Source: a virus. Taken from it: a stretch of DNA of 35,677 nt. Of this stretch, positions 1 to 8,776 are shown in pieces (the first letter of the stretch is position 1; every line of letters begins with the position of its first letter). The notes beneath the pieces are model-generated. The model worked only from the letters and a program-made list of their open reading frames with translations, had not been told where the DNA came from and did no database searches. The stretch lies in the IMG/VR virus record IMGVR_UViG_3300042453_002467, positions 1 through 35,677 of that record; one strand, given 5' to 3'. The position numbers and the translations under genes are program-made.

Positions 1-127
1 GGTGTATGCGATGGTCAGCCGCCCGCGGACGCGCGAATTCTCGACGTGGGGATGCCTCCCAGGCGCGTACGAAGCGCCGACGGAAAAGGGCGTGGGCATC
101 GCGGGGGCCAAGCCCATCGACCTCATG
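1..127. repeat. Terminal direct repeat, left copy (assembly overlap of a circular genome)
   Basis: These 127 bases are identical to the last 127 bases of the window. A methyltransferase frame runs into the right copy and continues out of the left copy without a break, so the two ends are one locus. A length of exactly 127 is a common maximum k-mer in short-read assemblers, which favours an assembly overlap over a natural terminal redundancy. The unique map would then be 35,550 bp. Confidence 0.95.
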
Positions 128-319
128 CGCTCCATCGTGCGCGACTACAGCCGGCCGGGTGACCTCGTTTGCGATCCGTTCGCGGGCTCGGGGACGACGC
201 TGCTTGCCGCGTTGACCGAGGGTCGCCGCGCTGTCGGCGCCGAGGAGAAGCAGGAACACTACGACATCGCCACGCGCAGGCTGGCGAACGGATACACCCC
301 TACCATGTTTGCGGAGTGA
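2..319 (+). CDS. DNA methyltransferase, beta class, C-terminal part (gene continues from 35177)
   Basis: This is the C-terminal 105 residues of a 230-residue DNA methyltransferase whose start is at 35177; the gene is cut only by the linear ends. It carries the AdoMet-binding motif DPFAGSGTT (about residues 183-191 of the whole protein). The catalytic DPPY motif lies in the N-terminal part at residues 26-29. The order DPPY first, FxGxG second defines beta-class amino-methyltransferases (N6-adenine or N4-cytosine). There is no partner restriction nuclease nearby, so it is probably an orphan methylase that marks phage DNA against host restriction or in regulation. The target sequence cannot be read from the protein. 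It ends 3 bases before the next start. Confidence 0.93.
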   Translation: MYAMVSRPRTREFSTWGCLPGAYEAPTEKGVGIAGAKPIDLMRSIVRDYSRPGDLVCDPFAGSGTTLLAALTEGRRAVGAEEKQEHYDIATRRLANGYTPTMFAE

Positions 320-322
320 GAC

Positions 323-685
323 GTGGACACGCTACAGCAGCAGATCGACGACCTGCGGAGGCGCATCCGCGACCTCGAGAACAGGGAAAAGCTACGGCAA
401 CGAAACTACGTCAGACGCCGCGATCCGGTGATGCGCGGCGGTGGCGAGGCCCTTGTGCTCGCCCGCAAGGTGGCGCAGTGGTCGCAGCGTGACCTGTCCC
501 TTGCGCTGTCGGTGCGGCCCACGACGCTAATGCGATGGGAGCGCAACATCGTCCCCATGCAACGTTGGCGCGTCCTTGCTGCCGTCGAGGTGTTCCGCGC
601 CTCTGGCGTGCCGCCTCCTGCGTGGCCGATTGATGGATGGGACGGCACCGACGACCTAGACCTGTGGAGCGTGCGCAATGGCTGA
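323..685 (+). CDS. XRE-like helix-turn-helix protein with coiled-coil N terminus
   Basis: A 120-residue protein starting at GTG, with GGAG six bases upstream inside the end of the methyltransferase gene. Residues 1-30 are rich in heptad-spaced hydrophobic and charged residues (LQQQIDDLRRRIRDLE), suggesting a short dimerising coiled coil. Residues 40-85 resemble an XRE/Cro-type helix-turn-helix (ALVLARKVAQWSQRDLSLAL, then PTTLMRWER). It is probably a DNA-binding regulator, inferred from fold resemblance only. It overlaps the next gene by 8 bases. It lies far downstream in the rightward unit, unlike a classical repressor at the control region, so its target is unknown. Confidence 0.7.
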   Translation: MDTLQQQIDDLRRRIRDLENREKLRQRNYVRRRDPVMRGGGEALVLARKVAQWSQRDLSLALSVRPTTLMRWERNIVPMQRWRVLAAVEVFRASGVPPPAWPIDGWDGTDDLDLWSVRNG

Positions 686-1094
686 TTTCCTTTTTTCCTG
701 TGGCGTGATCGTCGACGACGAGCGCCCGAGGCAACACAAGCCCGCCCAGGTGCGGTGCATGGACGAGGAGCTGTTGCCGCACGTCGAGACGCCGCGTCGG
801 CTTTGCGGGCGATGCAAGGTATCCCCGGCAACCGAACGAACGCCACACTGCGCGCCGTGCCGTCGGGATATGATGTGTGCCGCAAAAGGAAAGGCACTCA
901 AGCGCCGCCACGCTGTAGCGAAGGCGCTGGATCACCTGCGCACCGTCGGATGGCTGGCAAAAACTAAGCAAAACGCCGTCACCGTCGACGAGTTGATCCG
1001 CGAGGGGTACGCAAGGATCGCAACCGCGCGTGACCGTGCGCGGCACGGCGTCGGCGATGACCGCGTGATTGTTGTGGAGGCGTCTTATGGTTAG
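678..1094 (+). CDS. Hypothetical protein with four-cysteine zinc-binding motif
   Basis: A 138-residue protein of unknown role. The middle contains CGRC (residues 43-46) and, about 13 residues on, CAPC, a spacing typical of a small zinc ribbon or knuckle. A basic stretch follows (KGKALKRRHAVAKALDH), compatible with nucleic-acid binding, and the C-terminal part looks helical. The start codon overlaps the end of the upstream gene by 8 bases, which implies coupled translation. No catalytic motif was recognised. Nucleic-acid binding is inferred from the cysteine pairs and basic segment. Confidence 0.7.
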   Translation: MADFLFSCGVIVDDERPRQHKPAQVRCMDEELLPHVETPRRLCGRCKVSPATERTPHCAPCRRDMMCAAKGKALKRRHAVAKALDHLRTVGWLAKTKQNAVTVDELIREGYARIATARDRARHGVGDDRVIVVEASYG

Positions 1095-1230
1095 CGAGAT
1101 CCTGATCATCCCGTCGATCATCATCGTGGCGTTCGCCCTCGGCGTCGTCGGTGTGTACGCGCAAGACACGGCCAGCGAACGACGGAGGCAGCGGCAAATG
1201 GACGAGTGGTGGGACGGCCGCGGTGAGTAG
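1087..1230 (+). CDS. Small single-pass membrane protein
   Basis: A 47-residue protein too short for usual gene callers. It starts at ATG 1087 with a strong GGAGG at 1076-1080 and overlaps the end of the upstream gene by 8 bases. Residues 4-24 form one hydrophobic helix (EILIIPSIIIVAFALGVVGV), followed by a charged tail rich in arginine and glutamate ending in WWDGRGE. It probably sits in the inner membrane with a cytoplasmic tail. Its position away from the lysis cassette argues against it being the main holin. The function is unknown. Confidence 0.72.
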   Translation: MVSEILIIPSIIIVAFALGVVGVYAQDTASERRRQRQMDEWWDGRGE

Positions 1231-1450
1231 CACCACGGAACGGACGGCGACCGCTGACGTGCGCACGATGACAGCCGCCCAGGCGCGGTACCATCTGACG
1301 CAGGCACGCCAGCGGATCGCTACCCTTGTCGGGATGCTGGACGACGAGAAGGCGCAAGCCGCGGCGCTGCGACGTGAAGTCGCACGCCTGCGCAGGCTGC
1401 TGCGTATTGTGTCCGACGCCGTCAGTGACCGCGGCGGACCGTCTGGTTGA
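1223..1450 (+). CDS. Small coiled-coil protein
   Basis: The likely start is GTG 1223, overlapping the stop of the small membrane protein by 8 bases, giving 75 residues. An upstream ATG at 1151 would overlap that gene heavily and is less likely. Residues 20-65 form a continuous amphipathic helix (TLVGMLDDEKAQAAALRREV, then ARLRRLLRIV), a probable coiled coil. It is the last gene of the rightward unit and runs head-on into the leftward structural operon, overlapping the end of that operon's last gene by 29 bases. The function is unknown. It may partner the membrane protein upstream. Confidence 0.62.
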   Translation: MSSTTERTATADVRTMTAAQARYHLTQARQRIATLVGMLDDEKAQAAALRREVARLRRLLRIVSDAVSDRGGPSG

Positions 1451-2123
1451 GCGACATCGCGATGATGTCGATGCTGCCGTTGCCGCTCGTCTCGGTGATT
1501 TCGATTCGGCGCTCTAGCGTCACCCACCGCGCCTCCGTGGGCTCGGGGTCGCGCCGCTTGATCCATTCGATGTTGGCGTACACGTTGCCCGCCAGCCCAG
1601 CGATCGCCCCCGCCGTCGACGTCATCGTTGTGGTGCGCGATGCCGAGTTTGTGCCGACGCCGTCGTACACCGCGAAGGTGGCCGACGTGGTGACTGCTGC
1701 GCCCCCCGCCGTGCGACCGACGGCCGCCAGGCGGGCGCGGGAGTAGGGGACCAGTGGGGACAGCTGGAACGGACGCACGACGAACCGGGCAATGATCGTG
1801 ACCGTCGACGAGGACGGGACGGATACCACCACCGACTCGCCGTAAATGTCCGCGCTGCCGCCGAGGTGGCCGTCGGCCGTCCAGATAGGATGCTGGAGCG
1901 CATTCCCCCACGGTGGACCACTGTGATCGATACCGAGGGCACCCTGCGGATTCAGCGGCGTGGCCTGCCCGTCGGCGAACGCAGGTTCGCCCGTGGCAAG
2001 CTCATACAGGTAGCGATTCCGCCCGGCGAGGGACTGCGCGATCCTCGCCGTGGCGGGGCGGGTGCCCTTTAGCTCGGACTGCCGCAACCACTGCGTCGAG
2101 GTGATGAATTGAAGCGGTGGCAT
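1422..2123 (-). CDS. Hypothetical distal tail / tail-fibre associated protein
   Basis: A 233-residue protein at the end of the tail operon. The sequence is rich in beta-prone segments, glycine, serine and threonine (for example ESVVVSVPSSSTVTIIARFV), typical of virion adhesion or fibre-tip domains. No signal peptide, membrane segment or enzyme motif is visible. Its N-terminal design (short helical start, then a beta-sandwich-like region) resembles the adjacent 448-residue protein. Genes in this position, after the tail hub, often encode receptor-binding or fibre proteins. That role is inferred from position and composition only. Confidence 0.65.
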   Translation of the reverse strand: MPPLQFITSTQWLRQSELKGTRPATARIAQSLAGRNRYLYELATGEPAFADGQATPLNPQGALGIDHSGPPWGNALQHPIWTADGHLGGSADIYGESVVVSVPSSSTVTIIARFVVRPFQLSPLVPYSRARLAAVGRTAGGAAVTTSATFAVYDGVGTNSASRTTTMTSTAGAIAGLAGNVYANIEWIKRRDPEPTEARWVTLERRIEITETSGNGSIDIIAMSLNQTVRRGH

Positions 2124-2132
2124 ATCGTCACC

Positions 2133-3479
2133 TCATGGGTCAAAGGCAAGCGTGAATCCGAGTACGATCAATTCCTGCGTCAGCGGGGCAGCTGTCGTCG
2201 TCGACGTCAGTAGGATCGTGAAGTAGTTTTCAGCGCCAGCGGTGAACCTTACGTCGGTGATGCTGGCGACGAAGTAATCGGTGGCCCCGATCTGCGTCAG
2301 CGCCACCGTCGACGAATTGCCCGCCGTCGCCTCGTTCACCGTGAAGCGCCAATTAGTGAGCGTGTCCGCCGCCTGATACTTGGCGCACAGGATCTCGCAT
2401 CGCAGCTTGCTCGACGCGCCTGTGGCGAATGGCGGCATCCATTGTCGGAGGTAGGTCAGGTTGATCGTGGTGGCGGTGTTTTGCGTCAGCGGGTAGCGCA
2501 CCCACTGCGTCGGCCCCTGCGTCGGGGACGCACCATAGGTGCCGAGCCATCCGCCCTTTGCTGTCCCCGTCGTCGGGTAGGACCCGAGGGCGATAGAGCA
2601 GATTGGAAAGTCGATCTCAGGCTCGGCGGTGAAATTTGCCTTGTTGAGATCCCGCGTCGTCGTCGTCGTGTAGGTGGCATTCCCCGGGATCTTGGCGCCA
2701 GTGAGGTATTCCCACAGCGTTCCGATCATCCGGTTGACGCGCGTCAGGACGTAAGCCGACAGCGGCGGCTCATCGACCGTCGGGTTGACCGCCGCGGTCA
2801 TCGACGACGGGATTTGATTCGCCGCGGCCGTCGTCGGCGTGAATGATGACAGCGCCGGATATGGCGTCCCGATGCCCGTTGCCGCCTGCGGGAGCAGGCC
2901 GTTTGCCTCGCCGGCAAAGGAATAGTCGGGGTACAGGCGCCAGCCGACCAGCGTGTCTAGGGTCTGCGCACCGGGCAGCAGCCGGCGATAGACGAGGAGA
3001 TATTGCCAGCCCGTCGGGAGCGTCAGCGAAAGACGCTGCACGCCCGAGACGGTGCCCGTATCCGTTGCTGTCACCATCGGCGTCGGACCGGAATCCAGCG
3101 CCCACGACGCTTTGCGCACCTCGACAAACACCGCATCGCTTACAGCGTCGCCACGTCGCAGGCAGTCGACCTCGAGGATGTGCTGCTGCTGACTCCCCGC
3201 CGGAATGAAGATCGGTAAGGCGAGGATGTAAAACGTGTCCGCGGTGTCCGTCGACGTCAACTCAATGGAGCGGCCGATCCGCTGCGACGTCAGCGGCATG
3301 TGCAGCGGGCATCCGCGGCCGGCACCGGTGTGATTGATGGTCAGCGTCGACGAAATGCCGTTCGTGCCGCACACGCGGTCCTGCACGTCCTGATAGTCAC
3401 CCGCGACGGCGCCAGCCTGCCATCGACGAAGGATTAGGGCATCCTTGGCCACCTCGCGCGTGCGTGCTCCATTCGGCAT
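2133..3479 (-). CDS. Hypothetical structural protein, candidate receptor-binding/tail-fibre protein
   Basis: A 448-residue protein lying 3 bases after the tail hub gene and 9 bases before the last structural gene. It is almost wholly beta-prone with many Ser/Thr and hydrophobic alternations, as in tail fibres and other virion surface proteins. Examples are SIELTSTDTADTFYILALPI near residue 70 and a C-terminal segment with NYFTILLTSTTTAAP. No catalytic residues or coiled coil were found. A role in host recognition is inferred from its place at the distal end of the tail module. Confidence 0.68.
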   Translation of the reverse strand: MPNGARTREVAKDALILRRWQAGAVAGDYQDVQDRVCGTNGISSTLTINHTGAGRGCPLHMPLTSQRIGRSIELTSTDTADTFYILALPIFIPAGSQQQHILEVDCLRRGDAVSDAVFVEVRKASWALDSGPTPMVTATDTGTVSGVQRLSLTLPTGWQYLLVYRRLLPGAQTLDTLVGWRLYPDYSFAGEANGLLPQAATGIGTPYPALSSFTPTTAAANQIPSSMTAAVNPTVDEPPLSAYVLTRVNRMIGTLWEYLTGAKIPGNATYTTTTTRDLNKANFTAEPEIDFPICSIALGSYPTTGTAKGGWLGTYGASPTQGPTQWVRYPLTQNTATTINLTYLRQWMPPFATGASSKLRCEILCAKYQAADTLTNWRFTVNEATAGNSSTVALTQIGATDYFVASITDVRFTAGAENYFTILLTSTTTAAPLTQELIVLGFTLAFDP

Positions 3480-3482
3480 CGG

Positions 3483-5759
3483 CTACCTCCACCGCGGCGT
3501 TCTATTGATGACACCGAAGGCGGGCGCCCTCGGCGGCGTCGAGACTGTGACCGCCATTTCCGACAGCGAGAACCCCGTGGCCGACGTCGCGTCTGTGCTC
3601 GCGCCGAAGTAGGGAGACAGCGTCACCACGTCCACGCCAGCCTCTACGACGAACCCAGGCGCAGCAGCGAGGACAAGTTGATTGCTTGCGGGAATGCTCG
3701 CCACACTGGTCGAATGCACGGCGTTTGCCGACACGTCGTACACCTGCACGCCGCGCCCCACGATGAAATCGTTTGCCGGGGTGGACGTCGAGGCATCGTC
3801 CGTCGTCGACAGCGTCAACGTCGCCCCTGCCGCGCTGGCGATCACGCAGGACGGGCAGATCACCACCACGGGCTCGAGGATCGCAAGCTGCACGTCGACG
3901 CGCCCATCGTCATAGCGCGGCCGACGTGCGATCACGCGAGCCCGTGCGCCTTCCAGCGTGCCGCCTTCCAAGTTGGGGAGGGTGGAGAATGCATCGGGCA
4001 GGCCCGACAGGGTGACCACGTCACCGATGCGCAGGTCGAGGTGGCGCAGCGTCAGCGACAGGCGGATCAGGCGCCGGGCAAGCCCACCGTCGCCGCGCTG
4101 GATGTTCGCCAGCATCGTGGGTAGCTCGGCCAGGCGCACGGTCGACGGGTGCGTGAACGCGGGCGCGTCTGGATCGCTGCGTGGCGCATCCGACACGCTC
4201 AGGCTCCGCATCTCCAGATCGAATGTCTGCGGGGCTCGCCGATAGCGTCGCGCTGTCACCGTGTCGACGAGGGGCACCTCCACGCCGAAGTCTCGGGTAA
4301 GGGGGCTGTATCCTGTCTTGACCGACGCCAGCGGGAAGATGCTGTCCTCGTCGGCGACGACCTCGACGCGGCTGTCAGGGATGACACTCCCTGCGTCTAG
4401 AGTCGTCGATGTCGTCGACCGCGTCGACGAGATTGAGAACACCGAGAGACGCCCCTGCGAATCGACGCGCGTGGCCGTGTCCGACAGTAGACACCATTCC
4501 CGCAGCAGGTCGGCCACGCTCATCTGGTCATCGATGATCAGCGACAGGTTGGGCGTGCCGATGTTTTCCCACGAGGCCACGTCGATCTCCGACGTGGTGA
4601 AGCCTGCGCCGAGGCGCCAGCCCGGGTTGTCGACGGAGACGATGGCGCGACCAGGCAAGAGGTCATAGGTCGTCGTGCCCTGCCCCTCGCGGCTGACCAG
4701 CGCATACAGCGGCGCGTTGCCGGGCGGCAGCATGGCGAGGGGACGCATAGTCGCACCGCCGCCGCTGCCGACGGTCAAGAACGAAAACACGTCCGGCAGG
4801 CGCGTGCCGAACAATCCATCCATGTAGAACGACAGGTCATTCGTCGCGGTGTTGGTTGCCTGCACCTCGACGATGCAGGCGCGGTCGCCCTCGGGCGACA
4901 GCAGCACGGCATACGTCGGATAGTTTGTCCCGAGCCGGAACACCGACGCATCGTCAACCTTGAATTGGACGACATCACGCCCACCAACAACCGAGAACGT
5001 AGGACGCGCCGCATTCGACACGATCGTTGCAGTCTGCAACCCATAGCCGACGGTGCGCTCGTAGTATTCCTGCGCGACGCTGGCCATCGACAGCGACCAC
5101 GACAGGTCGCCGCGATGCAGTGGCGCCGTGTCGATGATCCATGTCCCCAGAAGCTGCTCGAACCCGCCGCCCGCGGCGTCGAGCGTATACCCGTACAGGT
5201 ACGCGCGGCGGCCGACCCAATTGGGCGGCACGGTATAGACCGACTCGCCGTCGGTACGGCCCGTCCCGGTTTCGCCATACAGCGCAGCAGCCGTGGACCC
5301 ATACGCACCACGGGTGCAGTTGATCGCCCGCGCCTGCGCCTGACTGACGCTGCCGAGGATGATCGTTTCGTTGTCGGTGTAGATGACCTGCCCGTCCGAC
5401 AGCGCGGCGACGCCCGCTGTGTCGAATCGGACCTCGGTGTCCGAGGACGTCCCGTCAAGCCGAATGTACGCAACCGGGCGCGTGTTGACGGAGAACAGCG
5501 CCGACAGCGTGCGGGCCGTGTCGTCGAGGATGTCGACTTGCAGCGTGGCCGCCATTTCGCGGCGCTGCTGCATGTCGAGCACCGCTTCACCCTCCTCGAC
5601 GCGGGTGAGCCCCGCAAATTGCGTGTAGCCCGACAGGGCCGAGGCCACCGCGGACGGGACGGTGCGCTCGACGAACGCCACCGGGATGCCCTCGACACGC
5701 AGGGCGAGGACCAGATCGACGTGTGCGTTGCTGCCGGCGACTGTGGCGTAAAAGGTCAC
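3483..5759 (-). CDS. Tail hub / baseplate-like protein
   Basis: At 758 residues this is the second-largest protein in the genome. It follows the tape measure and one further tail gene, the usual place of the tail-tip hub. The N-terminal third describes beta-rich domains (YATVAGSNAHVDLVLALRVE and a segment around RAYLYGYTLDAAGGGFEQLL). The middle (VADLLREWCLLSDTATRVDS) has the pattern of hub proteins in which a short helix precedes a beta domain. The C-terminal part contains repeated beta-prone motifs with DVVTLS-type turns (IGDVVTLSGLP and VDVVTLSPYF), suggesting duplicated domains. Hub identity is inferred from size, order and pattern. There is no evident lysozyme motif. Confidence 0.72.
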   Translation of the reverse strand: MTFYATVAGSNAHVDLVLALRVEGIPVAFVERTVPSAVASALSGYTQFAGLTRVEEGEAVLDMQQRREMAATLQVDILDDTARTLSALFSVNTRPVAYIRLDGTSSDTEVRFDTAGVAALSDGQVIYTDNETIILGSVSQAQARAINCTRGAYGSTAAALYGETGTGRTDGESVYTVPPNWVGRRAYLYGYTLDAAGGGFEQLLGTWIIDTAPLHRGDLSWSLSMASVAQEYYERTVGYGLQTATIVSNAARPTFSVVGGRDVVQFKVDDASVFRLGTNYPTYAVLLSPEGDRACIVEVQATNTATNDLSFYMDGLFGTRLPDVFSFLTVGSGGGATMRPLAMLPPGNAPLYALVSREGQGTTTYDLLPGRAIVSVDNPGWRLGAGFTTSEIDVASWENIGTPNLSLIIDDQMSVADLLREWCLLSDTATRVDSQGRLSVFSISSTRSTTSTTLDAGSVIPDSRVEVVADEDSIFPLASVKTGYSPLTRDFGVEVPLVDTVTARRYRRAPQTFDLEMRSLSVSDAPRSDPDAPAFTHPSTVRLAELPTMLANIQRGDGGLARRLIRLSLTLRHLDLRIGDVVTLSGLPDAFSTLPNLEGGTLEGARARVIARRPRYDDGRVDVQLAILEPVVVICPSCVIASAAGATLTLSTTDDASTSTPANDFIVGRGVQVYDVSANAVHSTSVASIPASNQLVLAAAPGFVVEAGVDVVTLSPYFGASTDATSATGFSLSEMAVTVSTPPRAPAFGVINRTPRWR

Positions 5760-5762
5760 GGG

Positions 5763-7121
5763 TCACACCCTACTGTGGAGACGCAGATCGATCGAGTAGA
5801 GCGGCACACCAGGGCCGAGGCGCGTCGGCGCAAAGCCCGACAGGGTGTCCTCGGAGAAGTGCATGGCGTCGACGCGCGTGGCAAGCGACAGGGGCGCCAG
5901 CGTGGTCCCGCTGGCGATGTCGGCAAGGTGCAGCTCGAACGCGGCGCCAGCCCCGAACCGCTCAATGAACCCCTCCAGCGTGTCCCATGGGCCAGTGAGG
6001 CCACGGTCGACCAACATCCGCCGCTCGTCGACGAAGGCGAGCCCCATGCGCCACGACTGCATCCGCGCCGAGCGTGACACGCCCTGCACGCGCCCCGAGG
6101 CCGCGCGAGGCACGGCCACGACGCGCTCGCTAATGGGCTCCATTTCGCGCGGGATGTCGTTGCTAACCCACGATGCCGCGCACGCCTGCGTCGACACCTT
6201 GAACGCGCCGCCGGGCGGAAAGTCGCCGCTGCTGTTTGCACTGAATCCGACAAGACGCTCGTCAAACGTCGTCAGTGCGTTGGGCCACTGAATCCCGAAA
6301 GCATCCGATCCGAATCCTGCGTTTCTGGTGATGGTCAGTATCGTGTGCGGAGCAGACGGAGAAATGCTGCGCGTGACGTCGATGTCATAGATGTTCGTCG
6401 ACGCCGTGGCCGACTCCATGGCCTGTTTTAGCGCAAGGCAAAAGTCATCGGACGGGCCGACGGCAGACGCCGTCGTCGTCTTGACGTAGTCGCGCACGGC
6501 TGCGCCTGTTTCGACCTGCACGCCCCACACCTCGACGCTGCCTTCAAATGGTCCGGTGCTGGCGGGGTAAAGGAACAGCGAATTGGCGTTTCCGGTGACG
6601 ATGCCGGTGATGCTGAATGCGATGCGCCACCAGCCGTTCCCGCAATTCTGCGGCGGAAACAGCGTCCCGCTCCCCGACACCGTCGACAGCGTCGGGACAC
6701 CGGTGGACGACCACGCGATACGCACCAGATGCCGATCGACGTTGGCCGTCGTGTCGTACAGGTTGAAATCGGTGAGGTCCGCTGTCGCCTTGCGGACGAA
6801 CGCCGAGACTGTGGACGTGGCGGAAATCGACGTGATTGCCCGCGTGATGAATTGCGACGTCGCGGCAGTGATCTTGTAGATCATGAACGACGACGCGCCG
6901 TTTGGCGCGACGCCGTATCCAGGCACCGCGCCCACCGTGGCAGCCGTCGTCCACACGGAGAAATCCTCCGACGGCCAGATCAGATTGCTCGTGTAGTTGC
7001 CGCGCAGGTAGTACGTCCCGGCCGGGATGACCGCTGTCGCCGTCGTGACACCTTCGCTGAATCGGATCGAATTGTTCGCGCTCGTCAGGACGATCGCGGG
7101 CAGGAGGACAGGATAGGTCAT
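5763..7121 (-). CDS. Distal tail protein with inserted carbohydrate-binding-like domain
   Basis: A 452-residue protein directly after the tape measure gene, overlapping it by 4 bases. Residues about 40-215 match the pattern of a phage-borne carbohydrate-binding-like beta-sandwich module. It starts with NLIWPSEDFSVW, has a GNGWWRIAFSITG core and ends in VEVWGVQVETGAAVRDYVKT. The C-terminal half (ISERVVAVPRAASGRVQGVS and SWRMGLAFVDERRMLVDRGL) resembles distal tail proteins that join tube to hub. A glycan-binding module here could help in surface adsorption. The domain call rests on recognisable sequence patterns, not a search. Confidence 0.72.
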   Translation of the reverse strand: MTYPVLLPAIVLTSANNSIRFSEGVTTATAVIPAGTYYLRGNYTSNLIWPSEDFSVWTTAATVGAVPGYGVAPNGASSFMIYKITAATSQFITRAITSISATSTVSAFVRKATADLTDFNLYDTTANVDRHLVRIAWSSTGVPTLSTVSGSGTLFPPQNCGNGWWRIAFSITGIVTGNANSLFLYPASTGPFEGSVEVWGVQVETGAAVRDYVKTTTASAVGPSDDFCLALKQAMESATASTNIYDIDVTRSISPSAPHTILTITRNAGFGSDAFGIQWPNALTTFDERLVGFSANSSGDFPPGGAFKVSTQACAASWVSNDIPREMEPISERVVAVPRAASGRVQGVSRSARMQSWRMGLAFVDERRMLVDRGLTGPWDTLEGFIERFGAGAAFELHLADIASGTTLAPLSLATRVDAMHFSEDTLSGFAPTRLGPGVPLYSIDLRLHSRV

Positions 7122-8776
7122 GCTCCGGACCTCCGATTACCCGTGCGCTGAACGCGGGCGATTTCGCGTGCGGTGTCTTCTGGCAGCGGTCCGCCAACAC
7201 CATAGCTGATATTGATCACGAGGGGCCCACCGTCGCCGCCGCCGCGGGACGAGCGCGGGGACGCGCCTCGGTCGGTGGCGCTTTTTTTGTCGGGCAGCGG
7301 CCTGCCGATCTGGCCGCCGGCCGCCATGTGCTCAATGCCCGTCGCCGTGCCGCCCAGCGCGACACCAGAGGCAATCAGACCCGCCGCTGCTGCGCCCTGC
7401 GCCGCGGCCAAGGGTTGCAGGCCAGGGGTAAAGGCAGACACCACCGCGCGGCCGCCGAGGTCGATACCGCTGCCGATCAGGGCTTGCCCCGCGGTGCGCA
7501 TGAGCATCGTCGCAAGCGCCGCCTCAGCGTTTTCCTGTCCGGTGATCACGTCGTCAAGGTATTGCTGCGTCCCTGCCGTCAGCGTGGACAGCGCGCCAGT
7601 CGCCACCGATTGCAGGTCGCCGAACGAATCGGCGACGCTATCAACGGCATCTGACCACATGCCGGACCAATCGAATGCCGTCTCCTTCGCGTCAAGGAAT
7701 TCGGCGTTCATCCTTTCGATCTCATCGCTCGTCATGGCAATCGCGCCAGATAGCACCATCGCAGCATCGTCAGCGCCGAGGAATTCGGCGTTCATCCTTT
7801 CGATCTCGTCGGTCGTTGCCGTGACCGCGTGGCTGATGACGGTGAGGTCATCGGCAGCAACCATGGTCGCTTGACCGAACGGGTCCATGATCTCGCTCAG
7901 CGTTCTGGCGAAAATCTGCTCCCGATCTGCGTCCTGCTTGTCGCTGGCAGCCTGCGGCTTCTTGCTGGCCGCAGCCTTTGCTTGCAGCTTGTCGAGCTCC
8001 GATTGCGCTTGAATCAGTCCGCGGGTTGCGTCGGACTGAGTCTTGAGCGCGACTGACAATTCAGCCCTTCGCGCTTCTTCCTTGGCGATCAGGTCGTTGT
8101 TTTCGCGCTGGCGCCGGTTGAGCTCGTCTCGCTCGGCGCCGCTCATGCCGAGACGCCGGCTTTCCTCGATCAATTCAAAGGTCATCGCCTTTCGGCGCTC
8201 GATGCTTTTGTCGAGGTTTTCGAGCCGAGATTCGGTGTCTCTGACCGTCGCCTTGGCTTGAATGACGTCAAGCTCGCCCTGCGTCTTGCCGAATTCTGCG
8301 ATTTCCTTACGCGCCTCGCGCAGCTTCGCCGTCAATTCGATCGTGGCCGCGGTCGTCTGGTCGCGCATCGTTTTGCCATAGTTGGCAAGCGCAGCAGATC
8401 CGACCGCAAGGTTTGTCGTCGTCTCTTTCTGAACCCTCAGATACTCGTCCAGCAGCAGCGTCCCGCCGACGACGGCAACGGCAAACGGGCCGCCAGCCCC
8501 GAAGGCTGCTGCCATCTGGCCGACGCCTGCCACGACCTTGGCAGCCTCGCCGCCGGTCTGCCCGAGGGCACTAGCAACGCCGGAAATCGCAGCGGCCGCG
8601 GGGCCCATCTTTTCCTGTAGGCCCTTTGCAGACTTTTGCATCGCGTCGAGCCGGCCGCTCGTCGTGTTGGCGTTCTGCTCGACCTCGGACAGCTTGCCGG
8701 CGAATTTGGCAACCTCGGCCTGTGCCTGCTTCGCGTCGACGGTGATGACTGTCTCGATCGTTTGGCCCGCCATCAT
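7118..8776 (-). CDS. Tape measure protein
   Basis: A 552-residue protein that sets tail length and is threaded through the tail tube. It is largely helical, with long coiled-coil stretches (residues about 20-60 and 140-285), two glycine/alanine-rich hydrophobic segments (about 65-110 and 420-475) that could act at the host membrane, and a basic, glycine-rich C terminus. The position immediately after the G/G-T chaperone genes is diagnostic. It starts at ATG 8776 with ATGATGG, its first ATG overlapping the upstream TGA. At roughly 0.15 nm per residue, a tail near 80 nm is expected. A tandem 28-residue duplication lies at about residues 315-370. Confidence 0.88.
   Translation of the reverse strand: MMAGQTIETVITVDAKQAQAEVAKFAGKLSEVEQNANTTSGRLDAMQKSAKGLQEKMGPAAAAISGVASALGQTGGEAAKVVAGVGQMAAAFGAGGPFAVAVVGGTLLLDEYLRVQKETTTNLAVGSAALANYGKTMRDQTTAATIELTAKLREARKEIAEFGKTQGELDVIQAKATVRDTESRLENLDKSIERRKAMTFELIEESRRLGMSGAERDELNRRQRENNDLIAKEEARRAELSVALKTQSDATRGLIQAQSELDKLQAKAAASKKPQAASDKQDADREQIFARTLSEIMDPFGQATMVAADDLTVISHAVTATTDEIERMNAEFLGADDAAMVLSGAIAMTSDEIERMNAEFLDAKETAFDWSGMWSDAVDSVADSFGDLQSVATGALSTLTAGTQQYLDDVITGQENAEAALATMLMRTAGQALIGSGIDLGGRAVVSAFTPGLQPLAAAQGAAAAGLIASGVALGGTATGIEHMAAGGQIGRPLPDKKSATDRGASPRSSRGGGDGGPLVINISYGVGGPLPEDTAREIARVQRTGNRRSGA
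7695..7807 (-). repeat. In-frame tandem duplication in the tape measure gene
   Basis: A perfect 29-base direct repeat occurs at 7695-7723 and 7779-7807. The period is 84 bases, exactly 28 codons. The encoded units both contain DEIERMNAEFL and align over all 28 residues with divergence outside that core. This is the trace of an in-frame duplication, which would lengthen the tail slightly. Confidence 0.9.

Noticed and set aside
1452-1470. Hairpin CGACATC-GCGAT-GATGTCG at the convergent gene ends.
   Set aside because: There is no U-tract on either strand and it lies in coding sequence of the last tail gene, so termination is not supported.
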